Source of the DNA: Caldisericota bacterium
GTDB taxonomy: Bacteria; Caldisericota; Caldisericia; Cryosericales; Cryosericaceae
DNA length: 5,726 nt
Assembly: GCA_022710025.1 (NCBI GenBank)
Contig: JAKLHS010000040.1
Span: 1 to 5,726, forward strand
Direction of reading: 5' to 3'
Shown here: positions 1 to 5,726 of the stretch, piece by piece
How positions within the stretch are numbered: the stretch's first letter is position 1
How the letters are laid out: the number at the start of each line of letters is the position of its first letter
Notes under the pieces: generated by a model
The model's database searches: none
Seen by the model: the letters and a program-made list of their open reading frames with translations, nothing else
Told to the model about the DNA's origin: nothing
Made by a program: the position numbers and the translations under genes

Positions 1-1225
1 GCACTCTCACACTGCCGTCTTCCTGCTGGTAGTTCTCGAGGATGGCAGCCATCGTCCTGCCGACGGCAAGGCCGGATCCGTTGAGCGTGTGGACAAAAGC
101 GAGCTTGCCGTCGCGAGTGCGATATCGGATGTTGGCGCGGCGTGCCTGGAAGTCCTCAAAGTTGCTGCACGAGCTGATCTCTACATAACGATCCTGCCCA
201 GGCATCCACACTTCGGGGTCATACTTCATTGCTGCGGTGAACCCGAGATCTCCCGTGCACATCATGCTTCGATGGTATGGCAGATCGAGTTTTCTGAGGA
301 TGTTCTCGGCGTTGTCGAGCAGCAGGTCGAGTTCGTGGTAGGAATCCTCCGGTCGAACGAATTTCACCATTTCGACTTTGTTGAACTGATGGACACGGAT
401 GATCCCGCGCGTGTCCCGACCGGCAGCGCCGGCTTCTTTACGAAAACACGCAGTGTAGGCGACGTACTTGATCGGCAGATCTTCTTCGCGGACGATCTCG
501 TCGCGCAGAAGGTTGGTGACCGGTACCTCTGCCGTGGGATCGAGAAACAGGTCGTCAGTATCCGTGTGATACAGGTCGTCAGCGAATTTGGGCAATTGCC
601 CTGTGCCCGTCATGGAATCGCGGTTCACAAGATACGGCGGAAGAACCTCTATATAACCGTCTTCCTGCACGTGTACGTCAATCATCCAGGAAATGAGAGA
701 CCGTTCCAGCTTTGCGCCGAGCCCCTTCAGAACGTAGAAACGTGAGCCGGACACCCTGGCTCCGGCGGCGGAATCAATGATACCGAGAGCTTCACCGATC
801 TCCCAATGGGGCTTAGGCCGGAAGGAGAAGATCGGCTTGTCCTTCCAGGTAAACACTACCGAGTTTTCTTTGTCACTGGCTCCATATGGTACCGACCCGT
901 GAGGAAGATTGGGAACGCGGAGAACCAGATCATGCAGGCTTGCCTCCGTGGTTTTTACTCGTTCGTCCAGTTCAGTGATGCGCAAGCCGACTTCTCTCAT
1001 CTCGGCAATCGCTTCGGTAGCGTCCTGTCCAGAACGCTTGAGCCCTGCAATCCGGTCGCTTGCCTCGTTCCTGCGGTGCTTGAGTTCATCTGCTTCCTGT
1101 ACCAGTTCGCGCCGCCGTCGGTCTGTGTTCAGGATCTCGTCAATGATCTCTGGTCCCTCATTCTTCTTGGCGATTCCGGCCTTGACAAGATCGGGATTTT
1201 GTCGAATCAGCTCCAGGCTCAGCAT
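1..1225 (-). CDS. serS: Seryl-tRNA synthetase, 3'-truncated by window edge
   Basis: Cytoplasmic class II aminoacyl-tRNA synthetase that charges tRNA-Ser (and tRNA-Sec where present) with serine using ATP. I translated the frame by hand from ATG at 1225 to the window edge: 408 codons with no stop. Residues about 1-110 form the Arg/Glu/Lys-rich N-terminal coiled-coil arm ([24 protein letters not shown]) that binds the tRNA long variable arm. The catalytic core shows TAEVPVTNL (231-239), motif 2 [15 protein letters not shown] (260-274) followed by HQFNKVEM, and motif 3 [18 protein letters not shown] (383-400), the latter with the class II arginine R390. Family members are about 425 residues, so only the last 15-20 are missing. 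The ATG start is fixed by AAGGAG six bases upstream and by the canonical N-terminus [14 protein letters not shown]. The gene has its own predicted promoter and is a housekeeping gene, probably not functionally tied to the operon upstream. Identification is firm. Confidence 0.98.
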   Translation of the reverse strand, partial: MLSLELIRQNPDLVKAGIAKKNEGPEIIDEILNTDRRRRELVQEADELKHRRNEASDRIAGLKRSGQDATEAIAEMREVGLRITELDERVKTTEASLHDLVLRVPNLPHGSVPYGASDKENSVVFTWKDKPIFSFRPKPHWEIGEALGIIDSAAGARVSGSRFYVLKGLGAKLERSLISWMIDVHVQEDGYIEVLPPYLVNRDSMTGTGQLPKFADDLYHTDTDDLFLDPTAEVPVTNLLRDEIVREEDLPIKYVAYTACFRKEAGAAGRDTRGIIRVHQFNKVEMVKFVRPEDSYHELDLLLDNAENILRKLDLPYHRSMMCTGDLGFTAAMKYDPEVWMPGQDRYVEISSCSNFEDFQARRANIRYRTRDGKLAFVHTLNGSGLAVGRTMAAILENYQQEDGSVRV

Positions 1226-1231
1226 GAGAGT

Positions 1232-1237
1232 CTCCTT
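1232..1237 (-). promoter_or_regulatory. Shine-Dalgarno site of serS
   Basis: On the minus strand this reads AAGGAG, within GGAAGGAGA, six bases before the ATG at 1225. The match and spacing are near-ideal and decide the serS start. Confidence 0.85.
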
Positions 1238-1261
1238 CCAGTAACGCGGAATATACGTTGA

Positions 1262-1289
1262 ATTCTAGTGTCTGGAGAGCAAAAATCAA
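1262..1289 (-). promoter_or_regulatory. Predicted sigma70-type promoter for serS
   Basis: On the minus strand there is a -35-like TTGATT (1289-1284), a 16-base spacer and a -10-like TAGAAT (1267-1262). Each hexamer keeps most consensus positions (4 of 6 and 5 of 6). Transcription would start near 1255, giving a leader of about 30 bases that ends in the strong SD. Such a leader is too short for a T-box or other tRNA-sensing riboswitch. A weaker alternative -10 (TATATT, about 1250-1255) lies downstream but lacks a convincing -35. Prediction from sequence only. Confidence 0.6.
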
Positions 1290-1347
1290 CGCGCCATTTC
1301 TACGAGCCGTCACCTGCCATGAATACGTTGGGGGACAACCTTGTACC

Positions 1348-1378
1348 ATCGGTGTGGCATGAAGGTCGAATCGGTGTG
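1348..1378. repeat. 9-base direct repeat, 22-base period, upstream of serS promoter
   Basis: ATCGGTGTG occurs at 1348-1356 and again at 1370-1378 (minus strand CACACCGAT twice). The period of 22 bases is about two helical turns, and the pair lies about 60-90 bases upstream of the predicted serS -35 element, right after the stop codon of the ThrC-like gene. The spacing would suit a dimeric regulator bound on one face of the DNA, but a 9-base repeat can also arise by chance. Low confidence as a functional site. Confidence 0.25.
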
Positions 1379-1383
1379 TGCTG

Positions 1384-2625
1384 CTAGAAACCTTGCATGA
1401 CGGCGGCGATGACGTCATCGGGGGAAGGTGCCACAGTGCAAACGGAACCCCGCACTCTCATGGCATTCTGCACATCCTTGAGCCCGTTGCCCGTGATGAT
1501 AACGACGATCCTCTCTGATCGAGACAGATCACCTTGGACCGCCAGCTTCCGAAGGGCGGCTATACCGGCTGCGGCGGCAGGCTCGGCGAAAATCCCCTCG
1601 TTGCTTCCCAGAAATCCTATAGCATCGATGATCTCTTCATCGGTGACGGTGATTCCCATGCCTCCTGACAGACGTATATCACGCACGGCCATGAGACTGT
1701 TGCGGGGAACACCGGCCACGATGCTGTCGGCGCAGGAGCGGGGTTTGTCAAGACATGCGACGGGCAGGCCTGTCCTGAGAGCTTGGATGATTGGGGCACA
1801 TCCATCGGCTTGGACAGCGATGAGCCGGGGCATGTGATCAATGATGCCCAGAGCCGCGAGATCTCGAAATCCCTTTGCTACCCCTGAAACGATGCAGCCG
1901 TCGCCTACGGGAACGATGACTGTATCTGGGGCTTGAAACGACAGTTGCTCTGCTATTTCCAGCGCGACGGTCTTCTTGCCTTCCACCATGTATGGGTTGT
2001 AAGCAGTATTCCTGTTGTACCAGCCGAAACGACGAGACACACTGAGACACAGATCGAAAGCCTGATCATAGTTGCCGTCTACCAGGAACACATGGCCGCC
2101 GAAGGCGCGCAGTTGCGCTATTTTCCCTGTCGGCGCGGACGAGGGCACAAAGATGTATGTTGCAACGCCCGCATTGGCTGCAAGCCCTGCAAGACTGGAT
2201 CCTGCATTTCCTGTGGAAGCTACAGCTATAGTCTTGAAGCCGAGTTCACCGGCTTTGACGATTGCGATGGCCGAAGCCCTGTCTTTCAGGGATGCCGTGG
2301 GGTTGCGTCCATCGTCTTTGAACCAGACGCGATCCAGGTTGAGGCTGTTGCCAATACGACGGCTCTCGTAGAGCGGTGTCCAGCCGATTTGGAGGGTAAG
2401 CGATTCGGGTCGGTGCTCTATGGGAAGCAGAGGGAGATACCGCCACATTGAACGTTCGTTGCTTTCCCGCAGGATACGATGGTTGAACCTGCCACGAACC
2501 CTGTCGTAGTCGTACAGGACCTCGAGGATTCCCTCGCTGCCGCATATCGGACATACGTACTGGGTATCGGCTTGGGTGTAGTCCCGGCCACATTTCACGC
2601 ATCGGAGTTTGTCAATGAAAGACAC
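1384..2625 (-). CDS. Threonine synthase-family (ThrC-like) PLP-dependent enzyme with N-terminal zinc ribbon
   Basis: Fold-type II PLP enzyme. Counted from the GTG at 2625 (413 aa), a CxxC...CxxC zinc ribbon lies at residues 9-28 (CVKC, CPIC). The PLP lysine is K114 in NPTASLKDR, followed by the STGNAGSS cofactor loop (138-145), the glycine-rich phosphate loop PVGDG (239-243) and the threonine-synthase C-terminal signature TGNGLKD (378-384). True threonine synthases turn O-phosphohomoserine into threonine. Their lysine motif is usually NPTGSFKDRGM, so A, L and A at the variable positions here are deviant. Position after a YgeY/YgeW/carbamate kinase set suggests a catabolic role, perhaps an amino-acid ammonia-lyase taking the place of YgeX. 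That is inference. Start: the longest frame opens with ATG at 2685, abutting the carbamate kinase TGA but without a good SD. GTG at 2625 follows AAGGAGG and gives the compact MSFIDKLRCVKCG N-terminus, so I prefer it. Family firm, reaction unsure. Confidence 0.88.
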   Translation of the reverse strand: MSFIDKLRCVKCGRDYTQADTQYVCPICGSEGILEVLYDYDRVRGRFNHRILRESNERSMWRYLPLLPIEHRPESLTLQIGWTPLYESRRIGNSLNLDRVWFKDDGRNPTASLKDRASAIAIVKAGELGFKTIAVASTGNAGSSLAGLAANAGVATYIFVPSSAPTGKIAQLRAFGGHVFLVDGNYDQAFDLCLSVSRRFGWYNRNTAYNPYMVEGKKTVALEIAEQLSFQAPDTVIVPVGDGCIVSGVAKGFRDLAALGIIDHMPRLIAVQADGCAPIIQALRTGLPVACLDKPRSCADSIVAGVPRNSLMAVRDIRLSGGMGITVTDEEIIDAIGFLGSNEGIFAEPAAAAGIAALRKLAVQGDLSRSERIVVIITGNGLKDVQNAMRVRGSVCTVAPSPDDVIAAVMQGF

Positions 2626-2629
2626 GATG

Positions 2630-2636
2630 CCTCCTT
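2630..2636 (-). promoter_or_regulatory. Strong Shine-Dalgarno for the internal GTG start of the ThrC-like gene
   Basis: The minus strand reads AAGGAGG, then CATC, then GTG at 2625. The SD is full-length but the four-base gap is slightly short. The upstream ATG at 2685 has no comparable site. This argues that translation starts at 2625, which trims 20 low-complexity residues off the longest frame. Confidence 0.6.
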
Positions 2637-2685
2637 GTACGGGTGCTGTGGGCATGGGCTCCGTGATTCCTTCGGTACATGTCAT

Positions 2686-3636
2686 TCAGTCACGAGTGAT
2701 CCTCGTGCCGGTTTCACCGGCAAGTGCACGCTCCAGCGACTCAGGGCTCGTGATCAATGTCTCCGTGCCCCCCTGCTCGAGGAATGCCAGAGCTGCTTGC
2801 ACCTTTGGCAGCATCGATCCCTTGGCAAACTGCCCCTCGCTGATGTATTTCCGAGTCTGGGAAACCGTCATGAAGTCCAGACCGATCTGATCGGGTCTGT
2901 TGTAGTTGATGTAAACTTTCTCCACGGCGGTGCTGATGATGAACAAATCGGCATGAAGGTCGGTAGCCAGCAGGCTTGTAGCGTAGTCTTTGTCTATGAC
3001 CGCAGCAGCTCCCCTCAGATTTCCGTTGTCATCCCGCACAACGGGGATCCCACCGCCTCCCGCAGCGATCACGACGAATCCCGACTGCACCAGCTTCCGG
3101 ATGGCATCAATCTCGATGACCTCCTTGGGCATAGGTGATGCGACGACGCGCCGCCACCCTCGACCTGCGTCTTCGACAATATCCCAGCCCTCCCTTGCCG
3201 CCTTCTCCTGGATCTCGTCTTTCGTATAGAAGGAACCGACTGGTTTTGAGGGATTCCTGAAGGCGGGGTCATTGCAGTCGACAAGAACCTGCGTCACCAC
3301 TGTGACGGCCCGTTTTTGAATGCCCCGTCTCAAAAACTCGTTGCAGAGAGCTTGCTGAATCTGGTATCCGATCGCTCCCTGAGTATCGGCACCGCACGAA
3401 TCGAGGGGCACGGGGTGAAGGCCTGCCGCTTTCTCCGCTATCTCTGAACGGAGCAGGACAAACCCGACCTGAGGGCCGTTTCCATGGGTTATGACGACGT
3501 CGTAACCTTGATCGACCATGCTGGCTATGTGGAGTACCGTCTCGACGACAGCGTTGTACTGATCGGCAACCGTTTTGTGCGCCTCGTCTCTAATGAGCGA
3601 GTTACCCCCGATGGCAATGACCGCTAGTTTTTTCAT
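2686..3636 (-). CDS. arcC: Carbamate kinase
   Basis: Catalyses carbamoyl phosphate + ADP to carbamate (decaying to CO2 and NH3) + ATP, the energy-yielding last step of the arginine deiminase, oxamate/allantoin and yge-type pathways; cytoplasmic dimer. Amino acid kinase fold. Counted from the ATG at 3636 (316 aa, normal for the family) it shows AIGGNS (8-13), THGNGPQVG (50-58), QGAIGYQIQQ (86-95), AGGGGIPV (192-199), the nucleotide-site IDKDYATSLLA (214-224) and FAKGSMLPKV (270-279). All family landmarks are present. Start: the frame stays open to a GTG at 3666 that would overlap the upstream stop by GTGA, and an ATG lies at 3660. Homologues begin just before KLAVIAIGGN, so I chose ATG 3636. 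Neither start has a strong SD, which fits translational coupling to the transcarbamylase. The upstream partner supplies carbamoyl phosphate. In this setting it corresponds to E. coli YqeA. Confidence 0.96.
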   Translation of the reverse strand: MKKLAVIAIGGNSLIRDEAHKTVADQYNAVVETVLHIASMVDQGYDVVITHGNGPQVGFVLLRSEIAEKAAGLHPVPLDSCGADTQGAIGYQIQQALCNEFLRRGIQKRAVTVVTQVLVDCNDPAFRNPSKPVGSFYTKDEIQEKAAREGWDIVEDAGRGWRRVVASPMPKEVIEIDAIRKLVQSGFVVIAAGGGGIPVVRDDNGNLRGAAAVIDKDYATSLLATDLHADLFIISTAVEKVYINYNRPDQIGLDFMTVSQTRKYISEGQFAKGSMLPKVQAALAFLEQGGTETLITSPESLERALAGETGTRITRD

Positions 3637-3662
3637 GGCATCCCCGTTTCCGTTCTCCATCT

Positions 3663-4643
3663 TCACATTGTCAGAGCCAGAATGGCCTTGACGGTATGAA
3701 GTCTGTTTTCTGCTTCGTCGTAAACGACGGAATGATCGCCGTCGATGACTGCGTTGGTGACTTCATACTCACGATCTGCGGGCAACGGATGCATATAAAT
3801 GGCTGAACGGTTGGCGAGATCCATGCGTCGCTGGTCCATGATCCAGTTTGTATATTTCTTTGCGATCTCCTGCGATTCCTTCAGATCGCGGGTAGTCATG
3901 AAGCATCCCCAAGACTTTGCCTCTACTACATCTGCGCCTTCTATGGCCGCATCCATATCGTTGGTGATCTCAAACTTCACCCCAGCTGCCTCGGCATTTT
4001 GCCGGGCAATGCCAACAGCTTCAGGCTGAAGAGCGAATTCCGGCGGCATGGCTAGAGTCACGTCCATGCCGAAACGGGGCATCATCATGACGGAGCCTTG
4101 AGCGCAAGCCAGCGGCTTGGCGTAACTCGGCGCATATGCCCAGGACATGACGAACTTGCGGCCGCGTACCTCGCCATGAAACTTCTCCCTGATCGTCATG
4201 ATGTCCGCCATCATCTGGCATGGGTGATCGAAATCGGACTCCAGAGAAATGACGGGGATGTCCGCGTACTTTGCAACGTTCGTCATATAGGCGTGACCAA
4301 CGCCAAGATAGATGTCGTCACGAATGGCAATGCCGTGGCCATAACGGGACAGGATGATACCAAGCTCTTTCTCCGTATCGCCGTGCGAGATCTGCACCGC
4401 TTCTTCGGTAAGATAATGAGCATGACCACCGAGTTGCGTCATTGCAGCCTCGGTCGAGTTGCGGGTACGTGTCGATTTGTCTCTGAACAGCATGAAGAGC
4501 GTCTTGTCCTCAAGCAGCCGATGCGCAATACCGAGAGCCTTCTGTTTCTTGAGGTCGAAGGCTACATCAAGAAGCATCTCAAGCTCCTCTGTCGTCCAGT
4601 CGTTTGTCGAGAGGAAATCCCTTCCCTTCATCCTGGTGTTCAT
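3663..4643 (-). CDS. ygeW: Knotted carbamoyltransferase, YgeW-like
   Basis: Aspartate/ornithine transcarbamylase superfamily, 326 aa. The carbamoyl-phosphate loop is FRDKSTRTR (53-61), with HPCQ at 140-143 and HPLPADR at 285-291. The second domain has AYAPSYAKPL (169-178) and EAKSWG (241-246), which match the knotted branch (YgeW, N-acetyl/succinyl-ornithine transcarbamylases). The ornithine-specifying SMG loop of true OTCases is absent, so 'ornithine carbamoyltransferase' would be a misleading name. GIRDD-like AIRDDIYLG (106-114) also closely matches YgeW. It is shorter than E. coli YgeW (about 396 aa), mainly by lacking an insertion after the KSWG segment and part of the C-terminus. Beside carbamate kinase it most likely runs catabolically, phosphorolysing a ureido compound to an amine plus carbamoyl phosphate. 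The natural substrate is not established. ATG at 4643 overlaps the upstream TGA by ATGA. Confidence 0.9.
   Translation of the reverse strand: MNTRMKGRDFLSTNDWTTEELEMLLDVAFDLKKQKALGIAHRLLEDKTLFMLFRDKSTRTRNSTEAAMTQLGGHAHYLTEEAVQISHGDTEKELGIILSRYGHGIAIRDDIYLGVGHAYMTNVAKYADIPVISLESDFDHPCQMMADIMTIREKFHGEVRGRKFVMSWAYAPSYAKPLACAQGSVMMMPRFGMDVTLAMPPEFALQPEAVGIARQNAEAAGVKFEITNDMDAAIEGADVVEAKSWGCFMTTRDLKESQEIAKKYTNWIMDQRRMDLANRSAIYMHPLPADREYEVTNAVIDGDHSVVYDEAENRLHTVKAILALTM
4640..4643 (-). other. ATGA start/stop overlap between ygeY-like and ygeW-like genes
   Basis: The minus strand reads ATGA: ATG starts the transcarbamylase and TGA ends the hydrolase. This 4-base overlap is typical of translational coupling within one mRNA. 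Confidence 0.9.
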
Positions 4644-5726
4644 TGGCCCCGTACCTCCTTACCGAGTTGTTGCGGAAGCAAAGCATAAAACCGTGTCGCC
4701 GTGAACAGATCGCTCACACGGACATACTCGTCGGGAGCGTGTGCCAGCCATTCGTCTCCCGGTCCGAATCCAATGGAGGGGATGCCGTAACGCCCCATGA
4801 AAGCGACTCCGTTGGTCGAGAATATCCATCGGGAGACCTTCGGCGCAGTTCCGCGTGCTTCCCTGGCTGCAGCGACTCCGGCGCGGACGAGCGGGTGGTC
4901 TTCGTCGAGCACCCACGTCGGGAAATACTTTTCCTGGTGTACCGTGAGCCCTGTCCAGCTTGTATCGTCGTATTCGGTCAGCTCTACGGTCGTATGATCA
5001 GGGTCACATACGACAGAGCGGAACTCCTTCAGGACAGTCTCCCTGGTTTCGCCTACTGTAATGCGCCGATCCACGTAGATAGAACATTCGTAGGGCACTG
5101 AGTTGATGGATGGCGACTTGCTCTCGATGATGCTTACTACAGCGGTTCCTTTGCCAAGGAAAGGATCGTCGCGAAAAGCTGTTGCAAGCCTCTCTATGTT
5201 CAGGATGGTTCTGGCCATCTTGTAAACTGCGTTGTCACCCTTATCTGGGTGGGCTGCGTGCGCAGAGGTACCTGTTGTCGTGATCTTGAGCTCGACACGA
5301 CCGCGATGCCCCCTGTAGACATCAAGACTCGTCGGCTCGCAGATCACGACGAAATCGGGTCGGAAATTCTCCTTCTCGATCATATGAACCGTCGACAAGC
5401 CGTCACAAGTCTCTTCCAGCACGGTGCCGGAGATATACAGCGAAAACTGGTCCAGCAATCCTAACCGCTTGGCCAGTACGGCGCCATAGATCATTGGCGA
5501 CAAGGCGGCTTTCTCATCGCTCGCGCCACGACCATAGAGGAGATCGTCTTTCACGATGGCCTCGAAAGGATCCACCGACCAGTTCTGCCGATCTTCGGCC
5601 CAGACGGTGTCGATGTGTGCGTCATAAAGCAATCGGCGAGTCCCCGTTCCGACTCTGCCGAGGATGTTTCCGATACCATCAACCCGCACGTCATCGAAGC
5701 CCAGTTCCTCGATCTTTGCCCTGATG
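4640..5726 (-). CDS. ygeY: M20-family metallohydrolase, YgeY-like, 5'-truncated by window edge
   Basis: Di-zinc amidohydrolase/peptidase of family M20. The frame is open to the window edge (codons IRAKIEELGFDD precede a GTG at 5689), so that GTG is internal and the true start lies outside, roughly 40-50 residues upstream judging by E. coli YgeY. Counting from 5689, metal and catalytic residues are H25 and D27 (DAHIDTV), D58 (GRGASDEK), general base E92 and ligand E93 (LEETCDG), E118 (CEPTS) and H317 (AHAPDE). The inserted dimerisation domain spans about 125-235 and includes TSAHAAHPDKGDNA. The stretches VYRGHRGR, SWTGL, FPTW and FSTNGV closely follow YgeY, the 'selenium metabolism-linked hydrolase' family, rather than generic ArgE/DapE. 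It heads the visible operon and probably deacylates or opens the ureido/amide substrate before transcarbamylation. The exact substrate is unknown. Confidence 0.93.
   Translation of the reverse strand, partial: IRAKIEELGFDDVRVDGIGNILGRVGTGTRRLLYDAHIDTVWAEDRQNWSVDPFEAIVKDDLLYGRGASDEKAALSPMIYGAVLAKRLGLLDQFSLYISGTVLEETCDGLSTVHMIEKENFRPDFVVICEPTSLDVYRGHRGRVELKITTTGTSAHAAHPDKGDNAVYKMARTILNIERLATAFRDDPFLGKGTAVVSIIESKSPSINSVPYECSIYVDRRITVGETRETVLKEFRSVVCDPDHTTVELTEYDDTSWTGLTVHQEKYFPTWVLDEDHPLVRAGVAAAREARGTAPKVSRWIFSTNGVAFMGRYGIPSIGFGPGDEWLAHAPDEYVRVSDLFTATRFYALLPQQLGKEVRGQ
4654..4660 (-). promoter_or_regulatory. Shine-Dalgarno site of the ygeW-like gene
   Basis: The minus strand reads AAGGAGG inside the 3' end of the hydrolase gene, ten bases before ATG 4643. 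The spacing is a little long but the match is full. It supports independent ribosome loading on the transcarbamylase in addition to coupling. Confidence 0.6.

Noticed and set aside
89..745. 218-codon open frame on the plus strand
   Set aside because: It lies wholly antisense to serS, whose translation is unmistakable. The product has no recognisable domain and is a shadow of the real gene.
1327..1339. Possible hairpin GTTG-GGGGA-CAAC as a terminator
   Set aside because: The stem is only four pairs, and no T-run follows on the minus strand. It is too weak for an intrinsic terminator.
1158..1418. 86-codon minus-strand frame spanning the gap upstream of serS
   Set aside because: It overlaps both the ThrC-like 3' end and the serS 5' end in another frame and covers the predicted promoter. 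Its composition is not protein-like, so the gap is better read as regulatory.
2479..3138. 219-codon open frame on the plus strand
   Set aside because: It spans antisense to two well-identified genes (carbamate kinase and the ThrC-like enzyme) and shows no family motif.
3663..4643. Ornithine carbamoyltransferase (argF/arcB) of an arginine deiminase operon
   Set aside because: The SMG ornithine loop is missing and the KSWG/AYAPSYAKP knotted-branch motifs are present. No arginine deiminase gene is in the window, and the neighbour is YgeY-like.
4098..4688. 196-codon open frame on the plus strand
   Set aside because: Antisense to the transcarbamylase and the end of the hydrolase; no recognisable protein features.
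5689..5726. GTG at 5689 as the start of the M20 hydrolase
   Set aside because: The same frame continues upstream to the window edge with residues (IEELGFDD) that fit the family just before this point, so the GTG is internal and the gene is cut by the window.

Overview
The window is an ordinary-looking bacterial chromosome segment, mid-50s % GC by eye, with almost no non-coding space. All five genes lie on the minus strand, so transcription runs from high to low coordinates. Nothing in it is plasmid-, phage- or IS-like. The gene content (carbamoyl-phosphate catabolism and a YgeY-type hydrolase) suggests an anaerobic or fermentative amino-acid/purine degrader. I cannot assign a phylum.

Region 1 (5726 down to 1384) is a compact four-gene operon. 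In order of transcription it holds an M20 metallohydrolase of the YgeY type (5' end outside the window), a knotted-fold carbamoyltransferase of the YgeW type, a carbamate kinase, and a zinc-ribbon threonine-synthase-family PLP enzyme. The junctions are a 4-base ATGA overlap, a possible 4-base GTGA overlap (or an internal ATG start), and an abutting TGA/ATG (or an internal GTG start behind a strong Shine-Dalgarno). This is the signature of one co-translated mRNA.

Region 2 (1383-1226) is a 158-base gap. It holds a good sigma70-like promoter, a strong ribosome binding site for the next gene, and a 9-base direct repeat 22 bases apart. I see no convincing intrinsic terminator. Region 3 (1225-1) is serS, seryl-tRNA synthetase, cut by the window edge about 15-20 residues before its expected C-terminus.

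How the genes may work together (inference): the YgeY-type hydrolase releases a ureido or N-acyl amino acid. The transcarbamylase phosphorolyses a ureido (carbamoyl-amino) compound to an amine plus carbamoyl phosphate. The carbamate kinase turns carbamoyl phosphate plus ADP into ATP, CO2 and NH3. The PLP enzyme then eliminates ammonia from, or otherwise breaks down, the resulting amino acid. This parallels the E. coli yge/yqe cluster (ygeW, ygeX, ygeY, yqeA), which is tied to anaerobic purine/ureide degradation. Here a ThrC-like enzyme stands with this set, and no YgeX (diaminopropionate ammonia-lyase) gene is visible in the window. That possible substitution is the most interesting feature of the window.
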